A DNA stretch of 64,000 bases, from NCBI GenBank assembly GCA_022828595.1, contig JAKGHH010000002.1, positions 37,728,222 to 37,792,221 on the forward strand, in the 5' to 3' direction. Positions within the stretch are counted from its first letter, which is position 1. Each line of letters begins with the position of its first letter. Position numbers and translations under genes: made by a program. Below are positions 33,101 to 45,057 of this stretch, piece after piece. Source of the stretch: Nelumbo lutea. Its lineage: Eukaryota; Streptophyta; Magnoliopsida; Proteales; Nelumbonaceae. A model generated the notes under the pieces. It was not told the DNA's origin, did no database searches, and saw nothing but the letters and a program-made list of their open reading frames with translations.

Positions 33101-36100
33101 CTTGTAACAATCATAGAGTTCAAAATTCTAAGTCCAACGATACTAAGGTTAGTCAATTCTGACACTGTTAACCCCTCAATCTTTGAGATTCGAAGTTAGA
33201 CTCAACCCGAACCCACAGTTGGAATATACTTCACTACAACTTCGGACCTAGGGACCCACATGACCAGATATTTCTCCCAACCTCTAGAACCATCTTAAAA
33301 TTTAAAATTTAACCAGCTAAGGAGTCTCCAATCAATCAAATTAATCATTTAAACTTGGAATGTTCAATTTTCACAAATTTGTAAAGCATTCCACTTATTC
33401 TCTTGATTGATTGAGAAGATCTCTCATAAGGCTATCATGCCAGTCCTTTCCCCCATTTAATCTCCACCCAAAAATGTTTTTAACCTCAACCACTGGTAAA
33501 ACCCAAAATCTCAACCATTCATTCCCTTATAGAATCATCCCCAAAACTCTATAAATACCCATGTCTTCTCGCACACAAGGATATGCATGCCAACCTAGAG
33601 AGAATACTCTAAGCCTACTAGCCCACTAACCTAGATAATCCTCCCTCCATCACCAAGCCAAATTCGGTTCTCCCTCCCTCGTGTCCAAACTAGAGAGATG
33701 CTACCCTACTCATATCATGTCCCCCCACACACCGAAAATACTAGAAATCTATCATCCACGACTCCATAGTCCTCTGATCTATTGGAACCAAGGATCCTCC
33801 CAAGTCGTAGTTGTACACAAGGAGAAGAGCTTGGAGCTTTCATGAATGCGCATACCAAAAATCGGCGTTCCTTTGTCGTTTGGACCATATAACATATATT
33901 TTTGGCCTTTCACGATGATCGAGGACTCATCTTTTGGCTTGGGGATCTCTCAAAATGCAAGAAGAATTTAAGGCTACATAGCATGGATAGAAATTGGTGT
34001 TAAAGTCACCAATTAAAGGCTAAGAAGCTATTGAACTTAACATTAAGGCCTTGTTTGTTTACAATTTTGTAACTTACCCAGGTAAAAGTTACCTAGAAAA
34101 CATTTATCTGAATAGGTTCATTTATGTTCTTTTGATTCCCAGGTAAGTAATATAGTTGCATTTTTACCCATAAAAAACTAATGTCAAAATGAGAAAATTT
34201 GTCTTATTATGTTTTATAATTTTTGGAAAAGTAACTTACCCACATGACAGATGGGTAAGTTTACCAAATAAGTGAGGCTCTCTTTATAATGGGCCCAATA
34301 GTTAATGAAAAAAGAATACTATAAAGTTCCCCATCACAAACACTTAATCAGGTAAGTCCTCACATAGCACTTAATCATCCACCTTTTTGTTTTAGTCTAC
34401 GAATTCAGCCTCACTTTTCTTTCAGCCTCTCTTGGTTTTAATTCCCATTACATACATTTATTTAAAATCATTCGCACATTTTTTTGCTATTCGATTGGTG
34501 CCATGCACCATTAGTAACTTCCCCCTTGACCCCTTTTCCCCCAAAGTGTTGATTGTAGGATTCGATTCCACATCAATGTTGGAATGAACCAGCTAACACA
34601 CCAATGCGCCATCCCTCATTTAAATCATTTTCCACATATTCAGCCTCTCTTGGTTTTAGTTCCCCTTATATTCATTTATTTAGGATCATTAGCACTCTTA
34701 GGTTACAAAATTCAATAGTTTAAATCATTTGCATGTCAAAGCTGATGAATCCAAATTAGTTCATTAAGCCCCCTTTGTGCTCTTGTTATTTCTAGCAAAT
34801 GTTATCATAGAGAGTGGGGATCTCTTTGGGGAATTGCATAAGACCTGATTGCATTCTCTAGGTTGCTCTTATTGAGGTTTGCATAGCCATCAAATTGCCA
34901 GTAAGGGTATCCAATAAGCTTGGTTGCTTTTTTAGTTTGTAAGATATTCTCTTATTGTTTATAACTTTCTCCTTTTACAAGTATTTAATTTCAAAATTCT
35001 TGGTTGCCTATATCACGACATCTTTAGTTTCATAATTTGTCATAATTTGTCGAAAAGGTGCTGTGCAAGCTCCACCGACGATACAAGGTGCCTGATTCTC
35101 CACGATGGGAAGAAAACCAGCTCTTTCTCTCTCTCATCTTCTTCTTTATCTTCTTCCTCAACCTACGGCTCACCTCCCCTACCATTGTTGATGTAACTCT
35201 TATTAGTGGCGATTTGGACCGAACCTCCTTCATCCGACAACATGTATCTAAAAGCTAAATCTGTAACTCACTTGAATATCAAATCTGGTTCAAGGTTGCA
35301 AAGTCGGACAACATTTTGGCGAATATGAATTCTTTCAGGGGGGAGGGAGAGAGAGAGAGGGTTGAGCAGGAATTGGATTACAAAATCCGTGAAAATGCCA
35401 AGGAAAGATTTAAAAGAAGGGTAAAACTGACATTTCAGCCCTTCCACGTACGGATAACCTTACACAATAGGGATCTTAATCAATTAATAGGGATATACTT
35501 AGTCAATTACCTATACGATAAGGTTAGGGTAGTTTAAGAAATTTAGAAATTGCCAAAAACTCACCATGAGTTTTCAGCATTTCTCTTAAATTCAACACAA
35601 CTTTTCAAAATGTCTAAAACTCACCATGTCACTAACTTGACGTTAAGGAGACTAACAACTGTTAATATATTACCATTTTAACCTTCATAGAAAAATATAA
35701 AATATATACATATACTTTTATTTAGATATGAAAAAAAAGAAAAAGTTCAAAAAATATTTTCAAATATAAAATGCATAAAAACACAGAAATTGGAAAAAAT
35801 ATAAAAAATTATAGAAATTGCAAACAAAATAAAAAGTTATTTTCAAATTATAGAAACTATAGAACTTGAAAAACAAAATTAGAAAATAAAAATTGTAGAA
35901 AAAACACCAAAAACTATAGAAAAGCACAAAAAATTGTAGATAAATAAAAAATACAGAAAATTTTATAGATTGTAGAACATAGAAAAATGTAAAAAACAGA
36001 AATTATAAAAAATATTAGAAATTATAATAAAACACTAAAATATATAAAAGAAAAATAAAATTGAAAAATGAAAAAGACCCTTTTTCTCTAACTCACCATT

Positions 36101-36400
36101 CTGGGGTGATTTAGTCATAAAATTCATATTTATACTAACATGAATACCTCTGTTAAAAAACATTAACGTGTACCAACGAAAGGTGAGTTTTAAAAAATAA
36201 AATTTACTGATACGATGAATTTTAAACGTTTTAAAAAATTGTGGTGAGTGTAAAAAAAATACTATACTAAAAACTGATGGTGAATTTTATACAATTTATC
36301 TTTTTAAAACTTATGCTTTATTCTTATGGATGGATCGATCAACGATTTCTTTGAATATAATGAGTTAGAGATTGATCCAAAGTGGATTCTTTATTAAATC
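33101..36400. other. Intergenic region, no gene seen
   Basis: 33120-34020 shows no family. 34045-34290 begins GGCCTTGTTTGTTTACAATT and has several ACTTACCCAGGTAA-like words, also seen at 47.61-47.74 kb, so it is probably a decayed MITE. 34300-35540 has short ORFs only, none recognisable. 35545-36305 is a separate MITE-like block listed below. Confidence 0.4.
35545..36305. mobile_element. Possible MITE-like element with A-rich interior
   Basis: The left end carries AAAACTCACCATGAGTTTT and AAAACTCACCATGTCAC. The right end carries the complementary GGTGAGTTTTAAAAAAT, TTGTGGTGAGTGTAAAA and GATGGTGAATTTTATA. The arms are imperfect. The interior (35700-36060) is a strongly A-rich, low-complexity tract (AAAATTATAGAAATTG-like words). 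No transposase or sure target duplication is seen. Confidence 0.4.
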
Positions 36401-36660
36401 TCCGGTTCACCTGTTCAAGAGGCAGTCAATGACAGGTTGAAAACGCCGTACTCGTACTTCCACTTCCACCCTGGGGAAACACAACCCATGAATCTACATG
36501 TGGGTCGGTAGGACGGAGAGAGCCTAAACCCAAGGAGGAGGTTTCCTTCAACTCCCAAAAGGGCGAAGCCCCACGAAAGAGCCCAGATCGATGCAAACGA
36601 TCCAAATCCAAGCTTAATCGACCGGGTCGATGCTAACGACCGAAGCTTAATCAGCTTTGC

Positions 36661-38451
36661 TTGTGTTCCCCTTCAGTTCCCTCTCAGACAGTCAGACTAG
36701 GGTCTCGTCGGGGCGATCTCCGGAGGTTTTCGTCAGACAAGGTTAGTTGTTCGCTCAATTGGACTTCACCTCTCTGGATTTCATCTTATATTTTCGAATT
36801 TGTTCGTTTCTATGTTGTAGTTCTTCGTTTCTGCGAATTCAGATTCCTCAAATAGCTTTGTCTTGCTTCATTTTAGTTCCTCTTCTCAGTTTACGTTCAT
36901 AATTTCTTACACAAGCTTGACATTATCCGAATCGTTGAAGGTTTGCAGACCACATTGTTTTCATGATTCTTATCTAAGGTCCGGTTCTTTTGATTTTCAG
37001 ATCAAGATTGTGTTAGCTTCTACTTTTGAATTCATTCTTACTCCGAGCCCTTTTATCCAAGATTCTCCAGGAATTAAAGTCCATGCGGAAAGGATTTTTA
37101 TGTAGCTATTCTTTATTATATTTTTATATATATAGTTCTTTTTCTTTTTGGCTCCCATTAAGCGCTGTTATGCTCTTATTTCAAAATTTCAATTATTGTT
37201 GTTTTAGATAATATTTCCTTTAATACATTTGTAGTATCTCTGATTAATCACAAGACATTTGTACAGATATGTTGAAAGATGTTCATAGGAACCTTATATG
37301 ATTTGTTAAATTAATCTGCTTTGTTCGTCAGCATACTACAAACAATGACAGCTTAAGATTCTAAGTAAAGAATGGGCGAGCTAATTTTAAATTTTAAATA
37401 AAATTGATAATATTGATACTTAAGTAAGAGCTAGGTACTCACAAAATTTTTTCAGATTTGTGGCATTTCAGCTGTGGTTACTAATGGAATGCTCTGTAGT
37501 TTGTACCATACTTTACCTTTCCAAAATCCAATTTTCTCACCTCCTATGTGGTGGTGGTTTATCCGATTGATGATATGGGATTTGTAGAGTATCTGCTCAG
37601 CTGTATTATTTACGGCAAAGGGAATCATGCACCACCTCCTCATGCCTTCTCCGTCTTCTTTGTATTGTTTCCCAGTATAGCTCAAATAACATTTTGGTTT
37701 TTATCAGGAACTCAGTATAAACATGGGGCGTCTAAAGCTGCAGTCAGGAATCAAGGCGATTGATGGAGAGCCTGAAGAATGTAACTCTTCATCTGGCAGA
37801 GGTGCCTTAGCATGTATGGTGAATTCAGAAGTAGGTTCTGTGTTATCTGTCATGAGGAGAAATGTAAGGTGGGGTAGTCGTTATATGTTGGGTGATGATC
37901 AGCTTTAGCACTCTCTTATCCAGTTTGAAGGCATTAAGAAAGAAAATATTTTCATGGCACCATGAGTGGAATACAATGAATCCAGCTGTGTACCTCCAGC
38001 CATTCTTGGATGTCATTCGGTCTGATGAAACTGGTGCACCAATCACTGGTGTTGCTTTGTCATCTGTATACAAGATTCTTACTCTTGATGTGCTTGATCT
38101 AAATACCACGAATGTTAAAGATGCAATGCATTTGGTAGTTGATGCTGTGACAAGTTGCCGATTTGAGGTGACTGATCCTTCCTCAGAAGAAGTGGTACTG
38201 ATGAAAATACTTCAGGTTCTCCTGGCTTGCATGAAAAGTAAGGCTTCAGTTGTGTTGAGTAATCAGCATGTCTGCACCATAGTAAATACGTGTTTCCGCA
38301 TAATTCATCAAGCAAGAACTAAAGGTGTGTTGTTGCAGCGGATTGCACGACATACAGTGCATGAACTTGTTCGTTGTATTTCTCTTACCTGCCAGGTATT
38401 GAGAACATGCAACACCTACTATCTAGAGGCATTTCTTCTGTGAAACAAGAG
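36661..38451 (+). pseudogene. GNOM-like ARF guanine-nucleotide exchange factor, 5' part, broken
   Basis: GNOM-class proteins activate ARF GTPases in vesicle traffic at endomembranes. The ATG at 37723 opens MGRLKLQSGIKAIDGEPEE and continues VLSVMRRNVRWGSRYMLGDD, a clear match to the GNOM N-terminal (DCB) domain. A GAG-to-TAG change stops the frame at 37906-37908. Two bases are missing near 37924, and in the new frame the domain continues: SLKALRKKIFSWHHEW, AVYLQPFLDVIRSDETGAPI, CRFEVTDPSSEEVVLMKILQ, NQHVCTIVNTCFRI. A 1-bp loss near 38380 breaks VRCIFSHL. Residues can then be followed to VKQE at 38451, next to a GT that may be an intron donor. The Sec7 domain and all later parts are absent. A 5'-UTR exon and intron lie upstream, so this is a DNA-level copy, not a retrocopy. 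Confidence 0.9.
36742..37707 (+). other. 5'-UTR intron of the GNOM-like gene
   Basis: Exon sequence ending ACAAG at 36741 is followed by GTTAGTTGTTCG. The acceptor TTTTTATCAG ends at 37707, 15 bp before the ATG. The interior is T-rich, as in plant introns. Splice sites look intact although the coding part is broken. The transcription start is not defined, and 36401-36660 is the likely promoter area. Confidence 0.65.
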
Positions 38452-38865
38452 GTATTGATACATTAGTGAAATATTTCCTGTCTATTTGGATATCTGACTC
38501 ATCAGTTATTAATCTAGATTTAGGCCACCTTAAATGGGTTCTTAGTCCAAAATTTATGCTAAGTAAGAAATTTTGAAGCTCTGGTTTGGAGAGAAATAAC
38601 TCTTCCACAGAAAAAAAAAACGCCTTTACAGGTCAGGATATACAATCATTACAGTGGTCTAAACATTTGATGTTCATAGACCGTATGTCTTTGAGGTGGC
38701 ATTCGTCATGTAAATGAAGAGTGTATTTAATGAATGTAACATGTGGTTCTTCATACCACATTTTTCAGAAGAATAGGTTTACGAAATTGGCTCTTTTTAT
38801 TTTTGGTTTTCCTTTAACAAGGAAAGAAAAGCTTTCTGAATGAAACTTAAAGTTGCTTTAAATGG
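38452..38865. other. Possible intron remnant downstream of the GNOM-like exon
   Basis: AT-rich sequence after the candidate donor GTATTG at 38452, with no coding features. It ends where the segmental duplicate (38866) begins. Confidence 0.35.
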
Positions 38866-39010
38866 TTGAACCACTAAATTGTTTAATTTCGTAAATGACT
38901 AAATGTTTTTTGGGTAATTTTTTATTTCATTTTTATTTTTCAAAATGTCATGGGTTGATCCATTCGGACCAAACAATCAACCCATTGACCTAGAAAATGA
39001 TGACAAAAGT

Positions 39011-40976
39011 TGATGCGGCACGACTCGGGCACTCCTAGTTGGCTGTTGATTGGCTCCTAACTGGCAATGGACGACACCTGAGAAGAAGAATGCGAAGAAT
39101 TCCCGGGGGATTTGTCTGGTGGGAATACTTCGATGCTTAAGTTAGAACACTGGGGAAGAAAGTAAGGAGTGTAAAGAGGTTAAGAGTGTAGGTCGCGCTC
39201 GATCACTAAGTTCTCAAGATTAGCTCGAGAACAAGTAAGATGGTTCAAAATCTGATCCCTCTCCCCTTCGACTAAGGGACTTTTATAGGGGCGTTCTTGT
39301 CAAATCGGGCGTAATCGCCATTGGGCTTCTGTTGCAGCCGTTACCTGTTAGGGCTGTGCAAGTGATCGTTGCCGGGTACTACCCAATTGGATGAGTGACA
39401 CGTCCTGTGAGGACAGGCACGCCACCATCTGTCAAGAGACGTGGGTGCAGTCTGTTGAATGGGCAGGGACTACGCCGTCAGTCAGGAGACGTGGCGCTGT
39501 CTGACGGGTACGGTCTTGTCAGATAGAAGCTTCTTGAGAGCATCGCGTTGCTCAGTCGCGAGCTACCTTGTAGCGAGCTATCTTGTCGCGAGCTACTTTA
39601 TAGCGAGCTCGTAGGGGTACTTCGAGGTGACCCTCATCAAGATTGTCTTTGGGGCAGTTTTTCTGCCTAAGTGTTGGAGCGAGCTGGTTATCCTAGCTCG
39701 CGAGCTGGGATAGTCTTGGAGTATTCCCTTTCAGTAGCTCGGGGACCTGGAGCTCGCGTTGTAGCGAGCTCCCCCTATAGCAAGCTATGACGTAGCAAGC
39801 TGTCCTACGGGCTCGTTACTTAGTCGCTCCAACTATGGAAGGGAGTGGAGCGACCATGGGTGCCACTGTGAGAGGCACGTTCAAACTGGGAATTCCGTCC
39901 ACGGAGAGGGGGATGATGAACTGTCCAATACAGACAGTAGGAAGTTGGGGCTGCTCCCAGAAGCGTTATAGCTGGCACTGCGTCCGGCGTTGTTGGAGTA
40001 AGTCATGAATGCTGAGTTTTCAAAAAAAGAAACTGTAAAAGCTTAGAGGAAGGCTTTTTGAAGCGTTTCCCACAGACGATGCCAAATGATGCGGCACAAT
40101 CAGGTCACTCCTATCTGGCTGCTAACTGGCTCCTAGCTGGCAATGGACGGCACCTGAGAAGAAGGTTAAGAATTCCCGGGGATTTGCCCGGTGGGAATAC
40201 TCCGATGCTTAAGTTAGAACGCTGGGGAAGAAAGTAAAGAGTGTAAAGAGGCTAAGAGTGTAGGTCGCGCTAGATCACTGAGTTCTCAAGATTAGCTCGA
40301 GAGCAAGTAAGATGATTAAAAATCCGATCCCTCTCCCCTTCGACTAAGGGACTTTTATAGGGGCGTTCTTGTTAAATTGGGCATAACCACCACTGGGCTT
40401 CTGTTGCAGTCGTTACCTGATAGGGCTGCGCAGGTGACCGTTGTAGGGTACTACCCAATTGGATGAGTGAAACGTCCCAGGAGGACAGGCATGCCACCAT
40501 CTGTCGAGAGACGTGGGTGCAGTCTGTTGAATGGGCAGGGACTGCGCCGTCAGTCAGGAGACGTGGCGCAGTCTGACGGGTACGGTCTTGTCAGATAGAA
40601 GCTTTCTGAGAGCATTGCGTTGCTTAGTCGCGAGCTACCTTGTAGCGAGCTATCCTGTCGCGAGCTACTTTGTAGCGTGCTCCTAGGGATATTTCGAGGT
40701 GACCCTCATTAAGATTGTCTTTGGGACAGTTTTTCTGCCTAAGTGTTGGAGCGAGCTGGTTATCCTAGCTCGCGAGCTGGGATAGTCTTGGAGTATTCCC
40801 TTTTAGTAGCTCGGGGACCTAGAGCCTGCGCCCCCTATAGCGAGCTATGACGTAGGGAGCTGTCCTGCGGGCTCGTTACTTAGTCGCAGTCAGGCTGTGG
40901 TGCTGAGCTGTTGCTCGTGCTGAGTCAGGTCCACGTGTCATCATCCCAAGGGGTCGGGTCAAATCATCCTCCATCA
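39011..40976 (-). mobile_element. Internally deleted Tat-type LTR retrotransposon, complete with target duplication
   Basis: Lies on the minus strand. The upstream LTR is 40976-40087 (890 bp, TGATGGAGGATGATTTGACC to GCCGCATCA). It is followed by the primer-binding site and 5' leader (40086-39828), then by the second LTR (39827-39011), which lacks the first 89 bp. All coding sequence and the start of the 3' LTR were lost in one deletion. A 5-bp target duplication AAAGT flanks it (39006-39010 and 40977-40981). Each LTR has CCTATAAAAGTCCC as TATA box (about 40349-40362 and 39287-39300, minus strand). The LTRs differ by only a few percent by eye, so it is a fairly young, non-autonomous insertion. 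Confidence 0.92.
40069..40084 (-). other. Primer-binding site of the deleted LTR element
   Basis: On the minus strand the LTR end GCCGCATCA is followed by TT and then TGGCATCGTCTGTGGG. Its complement ends in CCA, as needed for pairing with a tRNA 3' end. The specific tRNA is not identified. Confidence 0.7.
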
Positions 40977-40981
40977 AAAGT

Positions 40982-41126
40982 GATTCCATTTTAGGTTCTT
41001 AATTGGCTTAATTTACTCGTTTAGATCGATTTGCTTTGTTTATTAAATTAAACAATTAACTTCATTTCCTTTATTTATTTAATTTCTTAATTTACTTAAT
41101 TAATTTTATTAAAGTGGCCCATGCTC

Positions 41127-41197
<71 letters not shown>

Positions 41198-42780
41198 TTC
41201 TACCGTAACATTCCTATCTAAGGGTTAAATCTATCAACCGCTTGAACTATTTGACCTAGATGATCAAACCTCTAACCAAAAACCTTGCTGGTTTCTGTAG
41301 AAAAAACAATACAAACTGTATGAACAACAAGAAAAATAAAGAAATTTTGAAGTTGCAGCTTCACCTTTAAACAATTAATAAGAAGGGAAACTTTGATAAA
41401 TAAATCAGTTTCAAAAAAGAAATTGAAAGAATTTGGTGTAGCAATTCATATGAAGAGAAAATTTGGAAAATAAACATTTTGGTCAAAAGTAATTAAATAG
41501 GTACTTTGGACATTTTCATGCCTCTTTTCAGAAGATTTTAAACTTTAGCAGACGTGATTGCAATTATCAAACTTTAGAAGAAGTTTCAGCAACAAGTAGA
41601 AAGCTTCAAGAGAAGTTTCAACAATTTACCCTTTAAATTATACAGCAATTTTCAATGGGCCTTGGGGGCCCAATTCTCTTTTTAGTTTCCCATATTGAAT
41701 TGGCTGATACTAAAGATTGGACCTGGGTCGAGGGCCCGCTCCCAACTCCTAACACCCTATAAAGAAGGCTCAATTCAGCACTCCCCTTGGAAGCAGAAAT
41801 TGGGCAGGGGCTGAAAACCTAAAAATTGTGCATTAGCACCTACGGGGGGAAGTACTTATGCCTTTTGATATGCTTCTACTTATTATATTTTGGGAGAATG
41901 ACGGTTCAACCCAGGTCAGATTTTTTAGGCCCAAAGTACAGTTGGAGAAGTTGCAAGGTTGGAATTAATGCCAATTTACGGGTGAACAATGATGTATAAA
42001 ATGGGAGTTCTTATCATTTTGAATGTTTTTAAATCTGCAATGAAATTCAGAAATCTGCATTGTGCCAGTCCATACTTTTCCATTATATTTTTATACTCGA
42101 TTGTTTTTCTTTTATATATTATAAAAAATTTAAGAGAAAAATAAAAAGAAAAGTTATAATTTTTCCCTGTGTTGAACTTTCACCATGAATGGGCATAGGA
42201 TGATGAAGACGTTGTTTTTTTCAAGGATTAAGGATGTATATGTAATACAAACGGCTTGGGTGTTTCAAGGATTAAGGATGTATATGTATGACTCTTCAGA
42301 ACCTAAGACATTGTTTTTTTCACCGTGCTTTGTTATTGTTATAACTTATAACTATTCATGGATTTAACACAAAAAAAAAAACACTTATAAAAACATCAAC
42401 CAAGCCGGATGATTTAATTGAAGAATAGGGTTAGCAATTTATAGATCTGGGTTTAGCGTATGGTACAAGGGACAAAATATTCCTCATGGTTACATCAGGC
42501 ACTTTTATAAGTAATATTTTATAATGAATAAATAATACATATAAACAAAACTATGAAAGCTTGTATTTCCCCTAATAAATAATACATATTTACAGGTGAG
42601 ACCCACAATTGAAGACTTAGATCCCGTCTTTTTCCAAAGTCTTAATTGGCACCTACCATGAAAGCTTCATTTTTCCACACATCATTTTACAATAAACAAA
42701 ACTATCAAATACACTCTATTGATCTATGTTTTTTTTCACAATCAAAGACTTATATATCATATGTAATTTACCCTTAATTG
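40982..42780. repeat. Segmental duplicate of 29.55-31.2 kb
   Basis: Right flank of the LTR insertion, collinear with 29552-31240. It includes a long (TA)n microsatellite at 41128-41190, where the other copy has a short (GTAT)n run. The phrase AAGGATTAAGGATGTATATG occurs twice near 42223 and 42269. No gene is recognised. Confidence 0.8.
41128..41190. repeat. (TA)n microsatellite
   Basis: About 31 uninterrupted TA dinucleotides. Confidence 0.97.
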
Positions 42781-42849
42781 GCACCAACATGAGAAATGGA
42801 TCATCTAATACATTTTGGTTGCCACCATTGGCCATCTATTAATATAGGG

Positions 42850-44560
42850 GAATGTTTGGGAAGGCCGATGGTGAGAAATGATAGTTTTTTAGAACCATTG
42901 TTTCTCACCATTGGCCTAGGCCATCGGGCTGATGGGTAATCGTAAGGTGTCCAGATACTTGGTGGGTGAGTGGCAGTAGGAGAGAGTGGGTTTGAGGGCC
43001 ATTGAACCCCTTTGCACCCGTTGGAGTAGCCTTTGGGTGTTTTTGCCATTTTCGAGAAGCGGTCCCGGAGAGGGGCGTGGCAGTAGACGGGCGGTGGAAT
43101 AACCTCCACGGGGTGGGGAGAGGGCTCCTACACGTCCACAGAGGAGGCAGAGATGCCCCGGTCAAACATGGAGGGTCGATGGTGGAAAACAATGCTTTTT
43201 CAAAACCACCATTTCCCACCATCGGCCCGGGCCATCGAAACGATGGGCGATCGGAAGGTGTCGGGGAGCTTGTTGGGTGGCAGTAGGATGGAGTGGGTTT
43301 GGTGGTCATCGAACCCCTCCGCACTTGTCGGAGAGGCCTACGGGTGATTCTACCATTTTCTAGAAGTGTTCCGGAGGGGGGGGGGGCACAGGGGTAGACG
43401 AGCGATGGAACCACTTACATGTGATGGGGAGAGGGCTCCTGGATGTCCCCAAAGGAGGCGGAGATGCCCCAAGTCAACAAGGTAGGGCGATGGTGGGAAA
43501 CTGTGCTTTATCAAAACCATCGTTTCTCTCCGTTGGTCCGGGCCGTTAGGCCGATGGCCGATTGAAAGCTGTTGAGATCCTCGGTGGGTGAGTGATAATA
43601 GGATGGAGTGGGTTTGGTGTCCACTGAACCCCTCCACACCTGTTGTAGCGGCCTTCGGGTGATTCTGCCATTTTGGAGAAGTAGTCCCAAAGGGGAGTGT
43701 GGGGGTAAACGGGCAGTGGAACCACCTCCACGAGGTGGGGAGAGGTTTCCTTGACGTTCCCAGAGGAGGCAGAGATGCCCTAGGCCAACGGGGAAGGTCG
43801 ACAGTTGAAAATGATGCTTTTACAGAACCACTGTTTCCCACCATTGACCCGGGTTGTCGGGCCGATGGGTGATCAGAAAGTGCCTGGATGCTCGGTGGGG
43901 GAGTGGTAGTAGAAGGGAGTGGGTTTGGTGTCCATCGAACCCCTCCACACTCGTAGATAGGCAGTGGAACCACCTCCACATGGTGGGGCGAGGGCTCCTA
44001 AATGTCCCCAAAGGAGGCATAGATGCCCCGGGCCAACGAGGAAGGTCAACGGTGGGAAATGATGCTTTTTCAAAACCACCGTTTCCCATCATCGACCCGG
44101 GCCGTTGGACGATCAGAACATGTTCGGATGCTCGATCTATGAGTGATAGTAGGTTAGAGTGGGTTTGGTGGCCATCGAACCCCTCTGCACCCGCCGGAGC
44201 GGGCTTCAGATGATTTTGCCATTTATGAGAAGCGGTCCCGTAGGGGTGCGGGGGTAGACGGGTGGTGGAATCACCTCCACGTTGTGGGGAGAGGGCTCCT
44301 AGACATCCCCAGAGGTGGCGTAGATTCCCCAGGCAAACAAGGAAGGTCGACGGTGGGAAACAATGCTTTTTCAAAACCACCGTTTCCCACCGTTTGCCTG
44401 GGCCATTGGGCCAATGGGCGATTGGAAAGTGTCCAGATGCTCGATGAGTGAGTGGCAGTATGAGGGAGTGAGTTTGGTGGCCATCTAACCCCTCCACACC
44501 CGCTGGAATGAGGGGGGGCATGGTAGTAGATGGGCAGTGTAACCACCTCCCGGTTGAATC
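42850..44560 (+). repeat. GC-rich tandem array, six monomers of about 312 bp
   Basis: Monomers are marked by the hairpin GGTGGGAAA...TTTCCCACC, near 42868, 43180, 43492, 43803, 44050 and 44351, giving spacings of about 312, 312, 311, 247 and 301 bp. The sixth has perfect 12-bp arms (44350-44361 and 44382-44393). Each full monomer also holds GAGTGGGTTTG, GATTCTGCCATTT-like, GCGGTCCC and GGGGAGAGGGCTCCT blocks, and several have G runs of 8-12. ORFs of up to 247 codons on the minus strand follow from the absence of stops and a period divisible by 3. I do not call them genes. Confidence 0.88.
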
Positions 44561-45057
44561 CAAAGGTCTTAAATTCTAATTAGATATTAAATCGGATTCT
44601 AATGCATAATTTTAATAATCGAATCGGATTCAGATTTTGATGAACCCAATCTGAATCCAATCGAATTATATCCCTAATTTTGAATCGATATCTATCAAAT
44701 ATGCACGTACAAATTTAATCTTCGCTGCCCATGAACTAGCATATAAAACATGTAATATATATTAGTAGATGGCAGATGGTGGCAGCCAAAATGTATTAAA
44801 TGCTTTGAGCTATGATATTTAATTACTCTCTCTTTTTTTTTTTTCAGAAAAAAATATTCTTTTAGATGGGTTGGGGAATTATAAGCGGTGTTCAAAAACA
44901 CCAATTATTGGGTTACTTCATCTAAGCATTGAATAAATGCTGGATTTTCTTTTGGCAACATGAAAGCTTAAACAGAAATTTACTCGTTCATACATGCATC
45001 TTTAATTTACAAGAAAAAAAATACTAAGTTATGGGCCTCTGAATTTTGTATTCAAAG

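Noticed and set aside
35058..35537. Small genes at 35.0-35.5 kb
   Set aside because: Short overlapping ORFs on both strands with no start context, family motif or intron signal.
42850..44560. CRISPR-like array
   Set aside because: Monomers are about 312 bp with no short repeat-spacer structure, and the sequence is plant nuclear DNA.
42905..44563. Long minus-strand ORFs in the GC-rich array as protein genes
   Set aside because: Several overlapping frames are open at once, no known domain is visible, and unit deletions do not respect the frame. They look like a by-product of GC-rich repeats.
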